Below are positions 26,467-36,464 of a stretch of DNA of 64,000 nucleotides, piece after piece. The notes under the pieces are model-generated. The model had not been told where the DNA came from and did no database searches. It saw only the letters and a list, made by a program, of their open reading frames with translations. How positions within the stretch are numbered: position 1 is the first letter of the stretch; every line of letters starts with the position of its first letter. Position numbers and translations under genes: made by a program. The stretch spans positions 45,851 through 109,850 of the forward strand of contig JAAZVZ010000008.1 in assembly GCA_018623155.1 (NCBI GenBank), written 5' to 3'. The stretch is from Glaciecola sp. (GTDB taxonomy: Bacteria; Pseudomonadota; Gammaproteobacteria; Enterobacterales; Alteromonadaceae).

Positions 26467-27468
26467 TTAGTTTGGCTTGAAGCCGAGATGTTGATAGGCT
26501 CTATCTGATGCAACTCGACCACGAGGTGTTCGCTGCAAAAATCCTTGTTGGATCAAATAAGGTTCAATCACGTCTTCAATGGTTTCTTTTTCTTCACCAA
26601 TCGCAGCGGCTAAGTTATCCAAGCCAACTGGACCACCGTTAAACTTATCAATGATCGCTTCTAGTAATTTGCGATCCATATAATCAAAACCCACTTTATC
26701 CACATCCAACATGTCTAATGCGGCACCAGCGACTTCTGAACAGACATCACCTGGTGCTTTGATCTCGGCATAATCCCGAACTCGTCGCAAAAGTCGGTTT
26801 GCAATGCGGGGGGTCCCACGGGAGCGACGAGCAATTTCTAATGCGCCCTCTTTTAATAATGGCACATTCAAAAATGTTGCAGAACGCAGCACGATATCGG
26901 TTAAATCTTGTTCGTTATAAAACTCCAGACGCTGAACAATACCGAAGCGATCCCGCAGTGGGGATGTCAAGGATCCGGCTCTTGTCGTTGCACCAATCAG
27001 AGTAAAGGGAGGTAAATCGAGTTTAATTGAACGGGCAGCAGGTCCTTCCCCGATCATAATATCTAGTTGGTAGTCTTCCATCGCTGGGTATAAGACTTCT
27101 TCAACCACAGGGCTTAAGCGATGGATTTCATCAACAAATAAAACATCATTGGCCTCTAGATTAGTTAACAGCGCGGCCAAATCCCCTGCTTTTTCTAATA
27201 CTGGTCCAGAGGTTGTTTTGATATTGACTCCCATTTCGTTGGCGACAATATTGGCCAGAGTCGTTTTACCCAATCCAGGAGGTCCAAAAATCAACAAATG
27301 ATCTAACGCATCTTCTCTCTTTCGAGCCGCTTCGATGAAAATTTCCATTTGCGCTTTAACGTGAGGCTGTCCAGTATAATCCTTGAGTAGTTTGGGACGA
27401 ATAGCTCGGTCAACAGATTCATCTTCATTGCTCGCACTGGCGTGGATGAGACGGTCTTCTTCAATCAT
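26467..27468 (-). CDS. ruvB: Holliday junction branch migration ATPase RuvB
   Basis: This 333-residue AAA+ motor of the RuvAB complex has Walker [10 protein letters not shown] (62-70), Walker B DEIHR (113-117), sensor ATTRAG with the arginine finger in PLRDRFG, and a C-terminal winged helix ([17 protein letters not shown]). It pumps DNA through Holliday junctions held by RuvA. It follows ruvA by 12 nt in a ruvC-ruvA-ruvB operon. Confidence 0.98.
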   Translation of the reverse strand: MIEEDRLIHASASNEDESVDRAIRPKLLKDYTGQPHVKAQMEIFIEAARKREDALDHLLIFGPPGLGKTTLANIVANEMGVNIKTTSGPVLEKAGDLAALLTNLEANDVLFVDEIHRLSPVVEEVLYPAMEDYQLDIMIGEGPAARSIKLDLPPFTLIGATTRAGSLTSPLRDRFGIVQRLEFYNEQDLTDIVLRSATFLNVPLLKEGALEIARRSRGTPRIANRLLRRVRDYAEIKAPGDVCSEVAGAALDMLDVDKVGFDYMDRKLLEAIIDKFNGGPVGLDNLAAAIGEEKETIEDVIEPYLIQQGFLQRTPRGRVASDRAYQHLGFKPN

Positions 27469-27480
27469 AGTGGGGTTCCT

Positions 27481-28101
27481 CTATACGCTCGCTTTGAGCG
27501 CTTCGCGAATGAGCTCTTCACTGCTGCGACCCTCTTGATAAACGGCTTTGACCATAGTGGAGGCTTGATTTGGCTTATAGCCTAACGCCAATAAAGCACT
27601 GACGGCTTCCTCTCTAGTATCATCTACGGCGACCGTAGGATTGCCCTGACTATTTGCTAGTGCAAAGTCGTCCACCGAATCAGACGGTTCAAGAGATAAC
27701 TTAGCAAGCCGATCTTTCAGTTCTACGACCAGTCGTTCAGCGGTTTTTTTGCCAACACCAGGCAGTTTGACTAAGGCAGTCACATCTTCAAAACTGACAG
27801 CTTGCATAAGTTGAGCTGCAGACATACCGGACAATATTGTCAATGCGAGTTTTGGTCCCACGCCATTGGCTTTGATTAACTCTCTGAAAATAGTTCGCTC
27901 TTTGAGATCAGCAAAACCAAATAATAGCTGCGCGTCCTCTCGCACAACAAAGTGGGTATACACAGTAGTGGATTCGCCTACGGCGGGCAACTGATAAAAA
28001 CTGGTCATCGGCATACTGATTTCATACCCGACACCACCGGCATCTATAACAATTTCAGGAGGCTGTTTGGCTAATATTTTACCGCTAATTAATCCGATCA
28101 T
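27481..28101 (-). CDS. ruvA: Holliday junction-binding protein RuvA
   Basis: The 206-residue protein has the OB-fold N-terminus [15 protein letters not shown], two helix-hairpin-helix motifs ([13 protein letters not shown] and [16 protein letters not shown]) and the C-terminal domain that contacts RuvB. The frame is open upstream into ruvC, but ATG 28101 gives the family N-terminus and avoids the overlap. Confidence 0.97.
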   Translation of the reverse strand: MIGLISGKILAKQPPEIVIDAGGVGYEISMPMTSFYQLPAVGESTTVYTHFVVREDAQLLFGFADLKERTIFRELIKANGVGPKLALTILSGMSAAQLMQAVSFEDVTALVKLPGVGKKTAERLVVELKDRLAKLSLEPSDSVDDFALANSQGNPTVAVDDTREEAVSALLALGYKPNQASTMVKAVYQEGRSSEELIREALKASV

Positions 28102-28112
28102 ATTATTATTCT

Positions 28113-28631
28113 CTATCGTAAACGGCCCCGCGCCATTCTTGACGCTTGCCCTGACATGTTGATTAAACTTTGATGAGTATGCCCATGACACAAGGCAACT
28201 GCAAGTGCATCGGCCGCATCGGCTTGTGGAGTACCCGGTAATTTAAGAATGTGACGCACCATATGCTGAACTTGCGTTTTATCCGCATTACCCTTGCCCA
28301 CAACAGATTGTTTAATTTGTCTAGCCGCGTATTCTGCTACGGGTAAATCAAACTGAGTGGCAGCAACGATCGCAGCTCCACGAGCTTGCCCCAACTTAAG
28401 GGCTGAATCTGGGTTTTTGGCCATAAAGACCGACTCAATGGCAAATTCTTTTGGCTGATATTGCGCAATCAGCTCACTGACACCTTTAAAAATAATGTCT
28501 AATCGCCCTGCTATTTCGTCACCAGTCGTTTTGATGCAACCACTAGACAGATAGTCAAATTTTCCAGATTGATATCGCACTACGCCATATCCCGTGAGAC
28601 GAGAACCTGGATCAATCCCCAAAATAATCAT
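28113..28631 (-). CDS. ruvC: Crossover junction endodeoxyribonuclease RuvC
   Basis: RuvC is the RNase H-fold Holliday junction resolvase. The 172-residue protein begins [16 protein letters not shown] with catalytic Asp7, has the catalytic Glu in [16 protein letters not shown] and the Asp pair in [14 protein letters not shown] 28631 forms an ATGA overlap with the nudB stop; a GTG two codons earlier is less likely. Confidence 0.97.
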   Translation of the reverse strand: MIILGIDPGSRLTGYGVVRYQSGKFDYLSSGCIKTTGDEIAGRLDIIFKGVSELIAQYQPKEFAIESVFMAKNPDSALKLGQARGAAIVAATQFDLPVAEYAARQIKQSVVGKGNADKTQVQHMVRHILKLPGTPQADAADALAVALCHGHTHQSLINMSGQASRMARGRLR

Positions 28632-29068
28632 GAACACGTTCCAACAAACTGCAAAATGGCATTGCGATTAGTTTCGCTCCAGACGATTTGTGATGCCTCT
28701 TCGATAGTGACCCAACGATAAGCTAAATGTTCAGTTAAGTGAATGGGAATATCAGTTGGGATTTGTACGGCAAATACATATTCAGTATTGACTGAGGTAT
28801 TTGGTGGATAGCGATGTCGCCACTGTGGACGAATGATGTATTCATTTTGCGTCAATTGCGGGCTTAGATTGAGACCAAGTGCTTTGAGATCAATCCCAGT
28901 TTCTTCGGCCACCTCGCGATAAGCTGTTTGGATTGGCAACTCATCTGGCTCTAATGTACCAGTGACAGACTGCCAAAAGTCTGGGTCGTCTTCGCGTTGC
29001 ATAATCAACACTCGATGGTGCTGATCATACAATACGACAAGAACCGACTCCGGACGTTTGTAGCCCAT
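28628..29068 (-). CDS. nudB: Dihydroneopterin triphosphate diphosphatase
   Basis: The 146-residue Nudix hydrolase has the Nudix box [23 protein letters not shown] with the REVAEETG core. The N-terminus [23 protein letters not shown] and location between aspS and ruvC match NudB, which removes pyrophosphate from dihydroneopterin triphosphate in folate synthesis. It follows aspS by 2 nt. Confidence 0.93.
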   Translation of the reverse strand: MGYKRPESVLVVLYDQHHRVLIMQREDDPDFWQSVTGTLEPDELPIQTAYREVAEETGIDLKALGLNLSPQLTQNEYIIRPQWRHRYPPNTSVNTEYVFAVQIPTDIPIHLTEHLAYRWVTIEEASQIVWSETNRNAILQFVGTCS

Positions 29069-29070
29069 TA

Positions 29071-30843
29071 CTATGCATCATCCTCTTTGGTGGGTGCTAG
29101 CGAAGCAATGGATAACTCTTTAAGTTGTTCAGGGTTGGCCTCTCCTGGAGCCTGAGTCAGTGGACATGCCGCAGTAGTTGTCTTCGGAAATGCCATAACA
29201 TCGCGAATGGACGTTGCTCCCGTCATTAGCATGACTAAACGATCTAAACCAAAGGCTAACCCTGCATGAGGGGGCGCACCATAGCGCAGTGCCTCGAGCA
29301 AGAAACCAAACTTCTCTTCTGCTTCCTCTTTGCTGATCCCTAAAATATCAAACACAACACTTTGCATAGCTTGATCGTGGATACGTACCGAACCGCCCCC
29401 AAGCTCTACACCGTTTAACACCATATCATATGCATTCGATAACGCAGTCGCAGGTTGTGCAGCCAGTTCGTCGGGAGTTAAGCCACGCGGTGCAGTAAAG
29501 GGGTGATGCAAGGCGTGGAACTGACCATCAAACTCTTCAAACATAGGAAAATCAATGACCCAAAGGGGTTTCCAATCACCTTCAAGTAAATCAAAATCTT
29601 CACCTACTTTTAAGCGCAATGCGCCCAAAGCTTCGGTAACCACACGGTCGTTGTCTGCGCCAAACAACAATATATCGCCAGATTGAGCATTACTGCGTTC
29701 TAAAAGTGCATTTGCAGCATGTTCATCAAGGAACTTAGCAATGGGTGATTGTAAGCCTTCTAGGCCAGCATCGGCGTCATTGACTTTGACCCAAGCCAAA
29801 CCTTTGGCACCGTACACACCAACAAAATCAGTGTACGCATCAATTTGTTTACGTGACAACGACGCTCCGCCTGGCACACACAACATCGCAACACGGCCAT
29901 TTGGATCATTTGCCGGAGCACTAAAGACTTTGAAGTCGACATCTTTTACTATATCTGCGACATCAATCAAGGTTAAAGGATTACGTAAATCTGGCTTATC
30001 CGAACCATATAACCGCATTGCATCAGCGTAGGTCATTTGTGGAAATTCACCTAAATCCACATTCAACATTGATTGAAATAATTCGCGGATCATGGATTCT
30101 GTAATGTGCATGACACCATCTGCATCCAAAAACGTCGTTTCGATATCAATTTGGGTAAATTCAGGCTGGCGATCCGCTCGTAGATCTTCATCACGAAAAC
30201 ATTTAACGATTTGATAGTAGCGATCCATACCAGACATCATCAACAACTGCTTAAACAACTGTGGAGATTGTGGCAAAGCAAAAAACTGCCCTTTGTGAGT
30301 TCTCGATGGCACCAAATAATCGCGTGCACCTTCGGGAGTCGCTTTTGTTAAGATTGGGGTCTCAATATCCAAAAATGAATGGTCTTCCAAAAAGCGACGC
30401 ACAAAACCCGTCACCTTTGACCGAAACACTAAACGCTCAGTCATTTCGGGGCGACGCAAATCAAGATAGCGATATTTGAGACGCTGTTCTTCCGAATTTT
30501 CCTGGTTCCAATCCAAAGGCAGTGCAGGTGATGCGTTTAAGATACTGATCTCTTTACCAAGAATTTCAATCGCGCCTGTACGCATATCATTATTAACCTG
30601 AGAAGCAGGACGAGCACGTACTAAACCAGTCAGCGTCAAGCAATATTCGTTGCGAACTTTGTTTGCAGTTGCAAAGGTATCAGCAGTATCAGGGTCAATG
30701 ACAACTTGCACAATACCTGCGCGGTCACGCATATCCAAAAAAATCACGCCACCTAAATCTCGACGCTTATTGACCCAGCCTTGTATCGTCACCGTTTGGC
30801 CGATGTAATCAGCTGAAATATTGCCACAGTAATCCGTTCGCAT
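29071..30843 (-). CDS. aspS: Aspartyl-tRNA synthetase
   Basis: The 590-residue class IIb synthetase has an N-terminal OB-fold anticodon-binding domain, the catalytic domain with motif 2 ([18 protein letters not shown]) and motif 3 ([12 protein letters not shown]), and the bacterial GAD insertion. ATG 30843 has AAAGGTG ahead of it and begins [10 protein letters not shown] as expected; the frame is open 25 codons further. A reverse-strand TATAAT at 30880-30885 is a plausible -10. Confidence 0.98.
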   Translation of the reverse strand: MRTDYCGNISADYIGQTVTIQGWVNKRRDLGGVIFLDMRDRAGIVQVVIDPDTADTFATANKVRNEYCLTLTGLVRARPASQVNNDMRTGAIEILGKEISILNASPALPLDWNQENSEEQRLKYRYLDLRRPEMTERLVFRSKVTGFVRRFLEDHSFLDIETPILTKATPEGARDYLVPSRTHKGQFFALPQSPQLFKQLLMMSGMDRYYQIVKCFRDEDLRADRQPEFTQIDIETTFLDADGVMHITESMIRELFQSMLNVDLGEFPQMTYADAMRLYGSDKPDLRNPLTLIDVADIVKDVDFKVFSAPANDPNGRVAMLCVPGGASLSRKQIDAYTDFVGVYGAKGLAWVKVNDADAGLEGLQSPIAKFLDEHAANALLERSNAQSGDILLFGADNDRVVTEALGALRLKVGEDFDLLEGDWKPLWVIDFPMFEEFDGQFHALHHPFTAPRGLTPDELAAQPATALSNAYDMVLNGVELGGGSVRIHDQAMQSVVFDILGISKEEAEEKFGFLLEALRYGAPPHAGLAFGLDRLVMLMTGATSIRDVMAFPKTTTAACPLTQAPGEANPEQLKELSIASLAPTKEDDA

Positions 30844-30969
30844 AACACCTTTCTCTGTTGAGGGATCTAATCTGTGCGTATTATAAACGAATGACGCTGA
30901 AAACATAGTAAAGATCAATATTTACACAACGCCTTTCACCAAAGCGACTTGAGGTTTTTTTTCTTGAGA

Positions 30970-32016
30970 TTAACTAGGAAAGTAAACGGTATGAGCAATG
31001 TCTACATCAAAACAAAATATACTGCCTATGGCAAAGTCATTATGCGATGGCGTTAAACACAACAACTGTTGGCCTGATTGTTCTAATACGAGCTCATACA
31101 TGATGTGTGAGCCGCGAAATTTTTTGCTTTGAATGATGCCCCCAAAAGCCCCATTTTTGGCATAGACCAAATCGTCTGGTCGCAAGAGTAATTCGACACC
31201 TAATGAATCGCTATTGGATTCTATCGTGGTCTTTTTTTGTTTTGCAAATTTACCCAGTTCCGTCTCAATATGTGAGCCTAAATCTGTTCCCTCTATGAAA
31301 CAGCCTTCGCCAATAAAGTCAGCCACAAATCGAGTGGATGGACAGTGATATAAGGCAAATGCGCCATCCCATTGTTCAATTGTGCCCTGGTTCATGACTG
31401 CAACTTTGTCAGCAAAGGCAAATGCCTCCCCTTGATCATGAGTGACCATCAATGAAGTCACTTTTGACGCTTTCAAAATAGCTTTTATTTCATTGACCAA
31501 ACTTTCTCGTAAAGCAGGATCTAGAGCCGAAAATGGCTCATCTAGCAATAATAAAGAGGGTGCTGGAGCTAACGCTCTTGCAATGGCAACGCGCTGTTGC
31601 TGTCCACCTGACAATGCATTAGGGTAAACATCGCGAAAGTCGGTCAGCTGAACGAGTTCTAACATTTCGTTGACCCGTAAATCCGACGCGTTGGGGTCAT
31701 GTCGATGCAAGCCAAATGCAATATTTTGTGCGACCGTGAGATGCGGAAATAACGCAAAATCCTGCATAACATAGCCAATATTTCGGTTCTGAACAGGTGT
31801 ATGCTGCTCCACCGAACTGACCGTTTGATTGTTAATGATAATATTCCCACTTGCGATCTCGCAAAACCCAGCTAGCGCGCGCAATAAAGTCGTCTTCCCA
31901 CATCCCGATGGTCCCAACAGACAACCCAGTTCACCGGGCGACAGAGCAAAAGTAGAAGAATGAACAATCTTATTTTGCCCAAGAATCACTTCTACATTAT
32001 CTACTGCTAGCATCAT
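30970..32016 (-). CDS. fbpC: Ferric iron ABC transporter, ATP-binding protein
   Basis: This 348-residue ABC ATPase has Walker A GPSGCGKTT (35-43), Q-loop, signature LSGGQQQRVAIARAL, Walker B LLLLDEPFSAL and switch His, then a C-terminal TOBE-like regulatory domain (about 240-348). It begins at an ATGATG overlapping the permease stop. The set of neighbours (periplasmic FbpA, two-domain permease FbpB) identifies it as the FbpC/AfuC iron(III) importer ATPase rather than a sulfate or putrescine one. Confidence 0.88.
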   Translation of the reverse strand: MMLAVDNVEVILGQNKIVHSSTFALSPGELGCLLGPSGCGKTTLLRALAGFCEIASGNIIINNQTVSSVEQHTPVQNRNIGYVMQDFALFPHLTVAQNIAFGLHRHDPNASDLRVNEMLELVQLTDFRDVYPNALSGGQQQRVAIARALAPAPSLLLLDEPFSALDPALRESLVNEIKAILKASKVTSLMVTHDQGEAFAFADKVAVMNQGTIEQWDGAFALYHCPSTRFVADFIGEGCFIEGTDLGSHIETELGKFAKQKKTTIESNSDSLGVELLLRPDDLVYAKNGAFGGIIQSKKFRGSHIMYELVLEQSGQQLLCLTPSHNDFAIGSIFCFDVDIAHTVYFPS

Positions 32017-33608
32017 GAGTCCTCAGAATAAATGTTTTTTAGAATAAAATACAAAGGGATAAGTCCTGCAAAGACAATACTTACAGCAGGGAGCGCGGCG
32101 GCTGTTAGACGCTCATCCGATGCATATTCAAATGCCTTCACCGCAAAAGTATTAAAGTTGAACGGTCGCAAAATCAAAGTCGCGGGTAATTCTTTCAGGA
32201 CATCCACAAACACTAACACAAATGCACTTAATAATGCGGGGCGCAAAATAGGAAGGTGTACTTTTAAGAACAACGCCCAACGTGAGCGACCAAGCACCAT
32301 AACCGCATCGTCATAACTCGGTGTAGTTGCCAACAAAGCATTACCAATATTTTGTTTCGCTATATTCATAAAACGAACACAATACGCTAAGACCAAAGCA
32401 AAAATCGTCCCAGAAAAAATCAAGCCAAGGTATTCATTATACCACCCGTACCACAGCTCATTGATTTGTATGTCTAGCCATCCTAAAGGAGTCATGACAC
32501 CTACTGCAATTACGACACCCGGAATCGCATAACCGAGTGCGGTAAACTGAGACAGATAGCGAAAAACGCTGCGAGGATAAAAACGCTCTGAATAAGCAAA
32601 TAATAATGCTATCGTGACAATAACTGCCCCAGCAACAAAACCTAAACACAAGGTTTGCCACAGTAATATCCCATATTCGGTCCAGTCAGTCTGTGATACA
32701 AATGTACTTGCCCAAGTGACAAGTTGAATCGTTGGAATTAAGAAGCCAAGCGCCACAACGCACCATAAATAAAATGTGACAATTGTCTTCTGTACCCGGG
32801 ACACCTGAAAACTTGGTGCCTTTTGTGATTGTTTATTTTGATAATATTGTAATTTGCGCCGCTGAAATTGTTCGAGGAGTAAGACCAGTAATACTATCGT
32901 TGCTAAGATAGAGGCGAGTTGACTTGCAAAGCTAGCTTCCCCCATCCCAAACCAAATTCGGAAGATACCTGTAGTCAATGTGCTCACACCAAAATAGGCT
33001 ACTGTACCGTAATCGGCTAATGCTTCCATCATGGCTAGTGCAACACCAGCAAAGATCGCGGGACGTGATAAGGGCAGAGCAATTTTTAACATGTACTGCC
33101 ATGAAGATAAGCCTAAACTTTGGCTAGTCTCCGTATAGGTACAAGCATGTTGACGAAACGCGTTATACGTCAAAATATACACATAAGGAAATAGCACAAG
33201 TGATAACATCAGTATTGCACCAAATAATGAGCGTATATCTCCAATTTGCCCAATCCAATGGGCAATCGGATTTGCCTGAGCGGGGTCAAGTATTCCAGTG
33301 TAAGTATAAGCAATGATGTAAGCAGGCATCGCCAGTGGTAAAAGCAAGCCAATTTGTAACCAACGTCTTGCATAGCAATGACTATGTACCATACACCAAG
33401 CACATGACACGCCTAATAACATTGTTCCAAGACCAACCCCTAGGACCAATACAAGGGTATTACTGAAGTACAAACCTAGGTTGGTATCAAGCAAATGCTG
33501 CCAATGTTCTGCATGAGGGTCTGACCATGCTAGATACACAAATACAATTGGGAAAATAAGTAAAAGGCCAAGTGCGAAACTCAGCCTTTTCAATAAATGA
33601 GCGAACAA
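32013..33608 (-). CDS. fbpB: Ferric iron ABC transporter, permease
   Basis: The 531-residue protein has about 12 membrane segments in two homologous halves, each with a binding-protein-dependent transport permease domain and an EAA-type loop (EALADYGTVAYFG in the first, FVDVLKELPATLILRPF in the second). Such fused permeases are typical of the FbpB/SfuB iron family. It lies 17 nt after fbpA and overlaps fbpC by four bases. Confidence 0.9.
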   Translation of the reverse strand: MFAHLLKRLSFALGLLLIFPIVFVYLAWSDPHAEHWQHLLDTNLGLYFSNTLVLVLGVGLGTMLLGVSCAWCMVHSHCYARRWLQIGLLLPLAMPAYIIAYTYTGILDPAQANPIAHWIGQIGDIRSLFGAILMLSLVLFPYVYILTYNAFRQHACTYTETSQSLGLSSWQYMLKIALPLSRPAIFAGVALAMMEALADYGTVAYFGVSTLTTGIFRIWFGMGEASFASQLASILATIVLLVLLLEQFQRRKLQYYQNKQSQKAPSFQVSRVQKTIVTFYLWCVVALGFLIPTIQLVTWASTFVSQTDWTEYGILLWQTLCLGFVAGAVIVTIALLFAYSERFYPRSVFRYLSQFTALGYAIPGVVIAVGVMTPLGWLDIQINELWYGWYNEYLGLIFSGTIFALVLAYCVRFMNIAKQNIGNALLATTPSYDDAVMVLGRSRWALFLKVHLPILRPALLSAFVLVFVDVLKELPATLILRPFNFNTFAVKAFEYASDERLTAAALPAVSIVFAGLIPLYFILKNIYSEDS

Positions 33609-33625
33609 CGAGTATTCCTAGGTAA

Positions 33626-34630
33626 TTATAACCAACCAGCTTTATCCATTATTTTAAGGGCTTTCGGGTTCAAATGTCCAACTTGCTCTAAATCAACCGA
33701 TTCCGGTTTAAATTCACCCATATCTTTAAGCGTTTTTGACCATTGGATCCCGGGCACGACTGGGTACTCTTGATTGACTTCGCTATACCAAGCTTGACTA
33801 GAGGGTCTTAGCATAAATGCAATCAACCGCTGTGCTTCAATGATATTCTTAGCGTATTTGGCCATTGCAACACCGCTGATATTAATATGGGCTCCACGAT
33901 CATCTTGATTTGGCCACACCACTTGCATTGTTTGTGCTGCAGTTGCCGAATCACCTTCGCTGTTGAGCATCGCCGCTAAGTAATAAGTGTTGACAATAGC
34001 AATGTCACAAATACCTGCTGCAACAGCGTGAATTTGGTCACGATCCCCACCTTTTGGAGAACGAGCAAAGTTTGCTACGAGTCCTTTAGCCCATGTTAAT
34101 GTCTTCTCTTCCCCGCGTTGCATAAGCATAGCCGCTACCAGTGACTGATTGTATACATTACTGGATGAACGGACACAGATCCGACCCTTGTATTTAGGAT
34201 CAGTTAGGTCTTCATAAGTAAGCAGCGAATTGGTAGCGACCCGCTCTGGATGAATAATGATAGGCCGCGTACGTTTAGTCAATGCAATCCAATGTCCTTG
34301 TCGATCATGAAGATTTAAATTTGGTAAACTGGTTGTATCTATCGGTTGGGTTAAACCAAATGCTTTCGCTCTGACCAAACGCCCCACATCTGTTGTGATA
34401 AGTAAGTCTGCGGGAGAAAGCATTTTTTCACTGCGCATCCGTGTGATCAAACCATCCGCCTTGCCAGTAATTAAGTTTACCTTAATACCCGTCTCTTGAC
34501 TGAATTCATCTAAAATGGGTTTGATAAGGGCTTCTTTACGGGCAGAGTAAATATTGAGTTCTGCTGCAAAAACAGGCGAAGACAAAGCGCCCACTAAAGT
34601 AATAATAAATATGAGTCGATGAGTAGCCAT
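33626..34630 (-). CDS. fbpA: Ferric iron ABC transporter, periplasmic binding protein
   Basis: The 334-residue precursor has a signal peptide ending near VFAAE and the type 2 periplasmic binding fold. It starts ELNIYSARKEALIKPILDEF and contains the Tyr-Tyr pair in IVNTYYLAAML that coordinates Fe3+ in FbpA/FutA proteins. A GGAG site lies 8 nt ahead of ATG. It is first in a three-gene operon preceded by a Fur-box-like site, in keeping with iron repression. Confidence 0.92.
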   Translation of the reverse strand: MATHRLIFIITLVGALSSPVFAAELNIYSARKEALIKPILDEFSQETGIKVNLITGKADGLITRMRSEKMLSPADLLITTDVGRLVRAKAFGLTQPIDTTSLPNLNLHDRQGHWIALTKRTRPIIIHPERVATNSLLTYEDLTDPKYKGRICVRSSSNVYNQSLVAAMLMQRGEEKTLTWAKGLVANFARSPKGGDRDQIHAVAAGICDIAIVNTYYLAAMLNSEGDSATAAQTMQVVWPNQDDRGAHINISGVAMAKYAKNIIEAQRLIAFMLRPSSQAWYSEVNQEYPVVPGIQWSKTLKDMGEFKPESVDLEQVGHLNPKALKIMDKAGWL

Positions 34631-34666
34631 ACCACAATCTCCATGAAAGGTAAGTGGAGCGAGTCT

Positions 34667-34696
34667 ATCCTAGTTGCGAATGATTATCAATAACAA
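34667..34696 (-). promoter_or_regulatory. Fur-box-like operator over the fbpABC promoter
   Basis: The 19-mer at 34676-34694 matches the palindromic Fur consensus at 14 of 19 positions, with the core ATTGATAATCATT on the reverse strand. It sits inside a possible promoter, TTGTTA (34691-34696) and TAGGAT (34667-34672), 18 nt apart, so Fur binding would block RNA polymerase. Confidence 0.65.
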
Positions 34697-34772
34697 CATT
34701 AAAAGCAATCCCCATACACAAAATAACGAGTCTAGTTTACAATAGATCCTAAAACTGTGTGGATGATTGATA

Positions 34773-35087
34773 ATGAGCGATAACCTTGTATATAGTACTG
34801 CAACAGGCAAAATAACAGCTGTAAAGACGACGCCTGAGTTTACCGGGGATGGCATTGTTCGAATTACCCGGGAAACTAAAGGACGCAAAGGTAAAGGAAT
34901 GACGGTGGTTAGGGGCGTTAACCCTCTCACACATGATCTCAAAGCTCACTGCAAAAAATTAAAGCAACTTTGCGGTTGTGGTGGCTCAGTAAAAGAGCAA
35001 AATATAGAAATACAGGGGGATGTTCGCCAGCAAGTAAAACAGTATTTTGAGGCGCTCGGTCTCACCGTTAAACTCGCAGGTGGCTAA
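34773..35087 (+). CDS. yciH: SUI1/eIF1-family translation factor YciH
   Basis: The 104-residue protein has the SUI1 fold, with the basic loop TRETKGRKGKGMTVVRG and the conserved LKQLCGCGGSVKEQNIEIQGD segment. E. coli YciH is an eIF1 homologue thought to influence initiation fidelity and translation under stress. ATG 34773 is preferred to a TTG two codons earlier. It is divergent from fbpA and not evidently part of an operon. Confidence 0.93.
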   Translation: MSDNLVYSTATGKITAVKTTPEFTGDGIVRITRETKGRKGKGMTVVRGVNPLTHDLKAHCKKLKQLCGCGGSVKEQNIEIQGDVRQQVKQYFEALGLTVKLAGG

Positions 35088-35138
35088 ATTGAGAATAGTA
35101 ACCACAACTCATCCAAACTGAACTAGACCAAATCCGCA

Positions 35139-35167
35139 TTGACTTTTAGCATGAGGTTTCATACAGT
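35139..35167 (+). promoter_or_regulatory. Predicted promoter of pheA
   Basis: TTGACT (35139-35144) and TACAGT (35162-35167) are 17 nt apart and about 34 nt before the pheA ATG. Unlike enterobacteria there is no Phe-rich leader peptide or attenuator in the short leader. Confidence 0.5.
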
Positions 35168-35200
35168 GCAGGGCATTGTTGAAAGACCATTCATAATCAC

Positions 35201-36385
35201 ATGTCACAAAAAACGCCTTTAGCCGATTTACGCGATGCCATCAGCTCATTGGATAGCGAGCTCCTGAATTTACTTGCCAAACGTCAAAGTTTTACAAATC
35301 AGGTTGCACAAACCAAGATCGAACATAATATTCCTGTTCGTGACACCGTTCGCGAAGAGCAATTATTGATCAAGTTGATTCAGTCTGGACAAGAGCATGG
35401 CCTTGATCCGCATTACATCACAAAACTATTTCATGTGATTATTGAAGACAGTGTCCTGAATCAACAAGCGCTTTTGTCGGCAAAGGCCAATCCTGAATTA
35501 TCTGCGCCATTACAGCGTGTTGCCTTTTTGGGAGATAAAGGGAGTTATAGCTACCTCGCGACGCAAAAATACTTTTCTCGACGCGCTGGTGAGTTACTTG
35601 AAATTGGTTGTGATAGCTTTGCCGATATCATCGAAAAAGTCGAAACCAATCAAGCCGACTATGCAGTATTACCTATTGAAAACACCTCATCTGGCAGTAT
35701 CAATGAAGTGTACGACCAACTCCAACATACACGATTGCATATCGTTGGTGAATTAACTCATCCTATACGCCATTGTTTATTGATTCCGTGCTCAACCACA
35801 CTCAGTGATATCAAAACACTTTATGCCCACCCACAAGTGTTTGCACAATGTTCTCATTTCTTGGCAAACTTAACTGATATTGAAGTCATCCCAGCCGATT
35901 CAAGCTCTGCCGCAATGCTCAAAGTAGCGGAGTTAAACGATCCTGCTATTGCCGCAATTGGAAGTGAAGCTGGTGGAAAACTCTATGGCTTAAGCACATT
36001 AGAATCCAATTTGGCCAATCAAAAAGAAAACCATTCTCGCTTCATTGTCGTTGCGCAAAATCCCGTTTCCGTACCGTTGCAAATTCCGGCCAAAACCACA
36101 TTAGTTATGGCTACTACGCAGACCCCTGGGGCCTTAGTAGATGCTTTAATGGTATTAAAAGAAAATGACGTCAATATGACCAAATTGGAATCACGCCCCA
36201 TTAACGGCAATCCCTGGGAAGAAATGTTCTATTTGGATATTGAGGGGAACTTGGAAGACGGTAAGATGCAACAAGCAATCGATCAACTTAAAGCTTGTAC
36301 TCGTTATTGCAAAGTTTTGGGTTGCTATCCCTCAGAAGAAATTCGCCCTACAGCAGTCTCTGCGGTAGAGGCATTATCAGTTTAA
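35201..36385 (+). CDS. pheA: Bifunctional chorismate mutase / prephenate dehydratase
   Basis: PheA converts chorismate to prephenate and then phenylpyruvate. The 394-residue protein has an AroQ mutase domain (1 to about 90, LRDAISSLDSELLNLLAKR), a prephenate dehydratase domain (about 107-285, AFLGDKGSYSYLA and NHSRFIVV) and a C-terminal ACT domain (about 298-375, with LESRPINGNPWE) that binds Phe for feedback inhibition. It converges on tyrA-aroF, as in E. coli. Confidence 0.97.
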   Translation: MSQKTPLADLRDAISSLDSELLNLLAKRQSFTNQVAQTKIEHNIPVRDTVREEQLLIKLIQSGQEHGLDPHYITKLFHVIIEDSVLNQQALLSAKANPELSAPLQRVAFLGDKGSYSYLATQKYFSRRAGELLEIGCDSFADIIEKVETNQADYAVLPIENTSSGSINEVYDQLQHTRLHIVGELTHPIRHCLLIPCSTTLSDIKTLYAHPQVFAQCSHFLANLTDIEVIPADSSSAAMLKVAELNDPAIAAIGSEAGGKLYGLSTLESNLANQKENHSRFIVVAQNPVSVPLQIPAKTTLVMATTQTPGALVDALMVLKENDVNMTKLESRPINGNPWEEMFYLDIEGNLEDGKMQQAIDQLKACTRYCKVLGCYPSEEIRPTAVSAVEALSV

Positions 36386-36392
36386 GATATTA

Positions 36393-36457
36393 ATACTGTG
36401 CGAACAACACGAGAGGTTCTTTGTTCGGTAAATACATAGAACCTCTTAGCGCAGTAT
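36393..36457. terminator. Large inverted repeat between convergent pheA and tyrA
   Basis: AGAGGTTCT (36412-36420) pairs with AGAACCTCT (36438-36446) in a perfect 9-bp stem, enclosed by ATACT/AGTAT and GCG/CGC arms. Its location between two convergent stops suggests a bidirectional terminator, although there is no strong U tract. Confidence 0.5.
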
Positions 36458-36464
36458 GAGTAAG

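Noticed and set aside
35087..35201. Phe leader peptide or attenuator before pheA
   Set aside because: No Phe-rich frame and no terminator hairpin with a T run are present; only a simple promoter can be seen.
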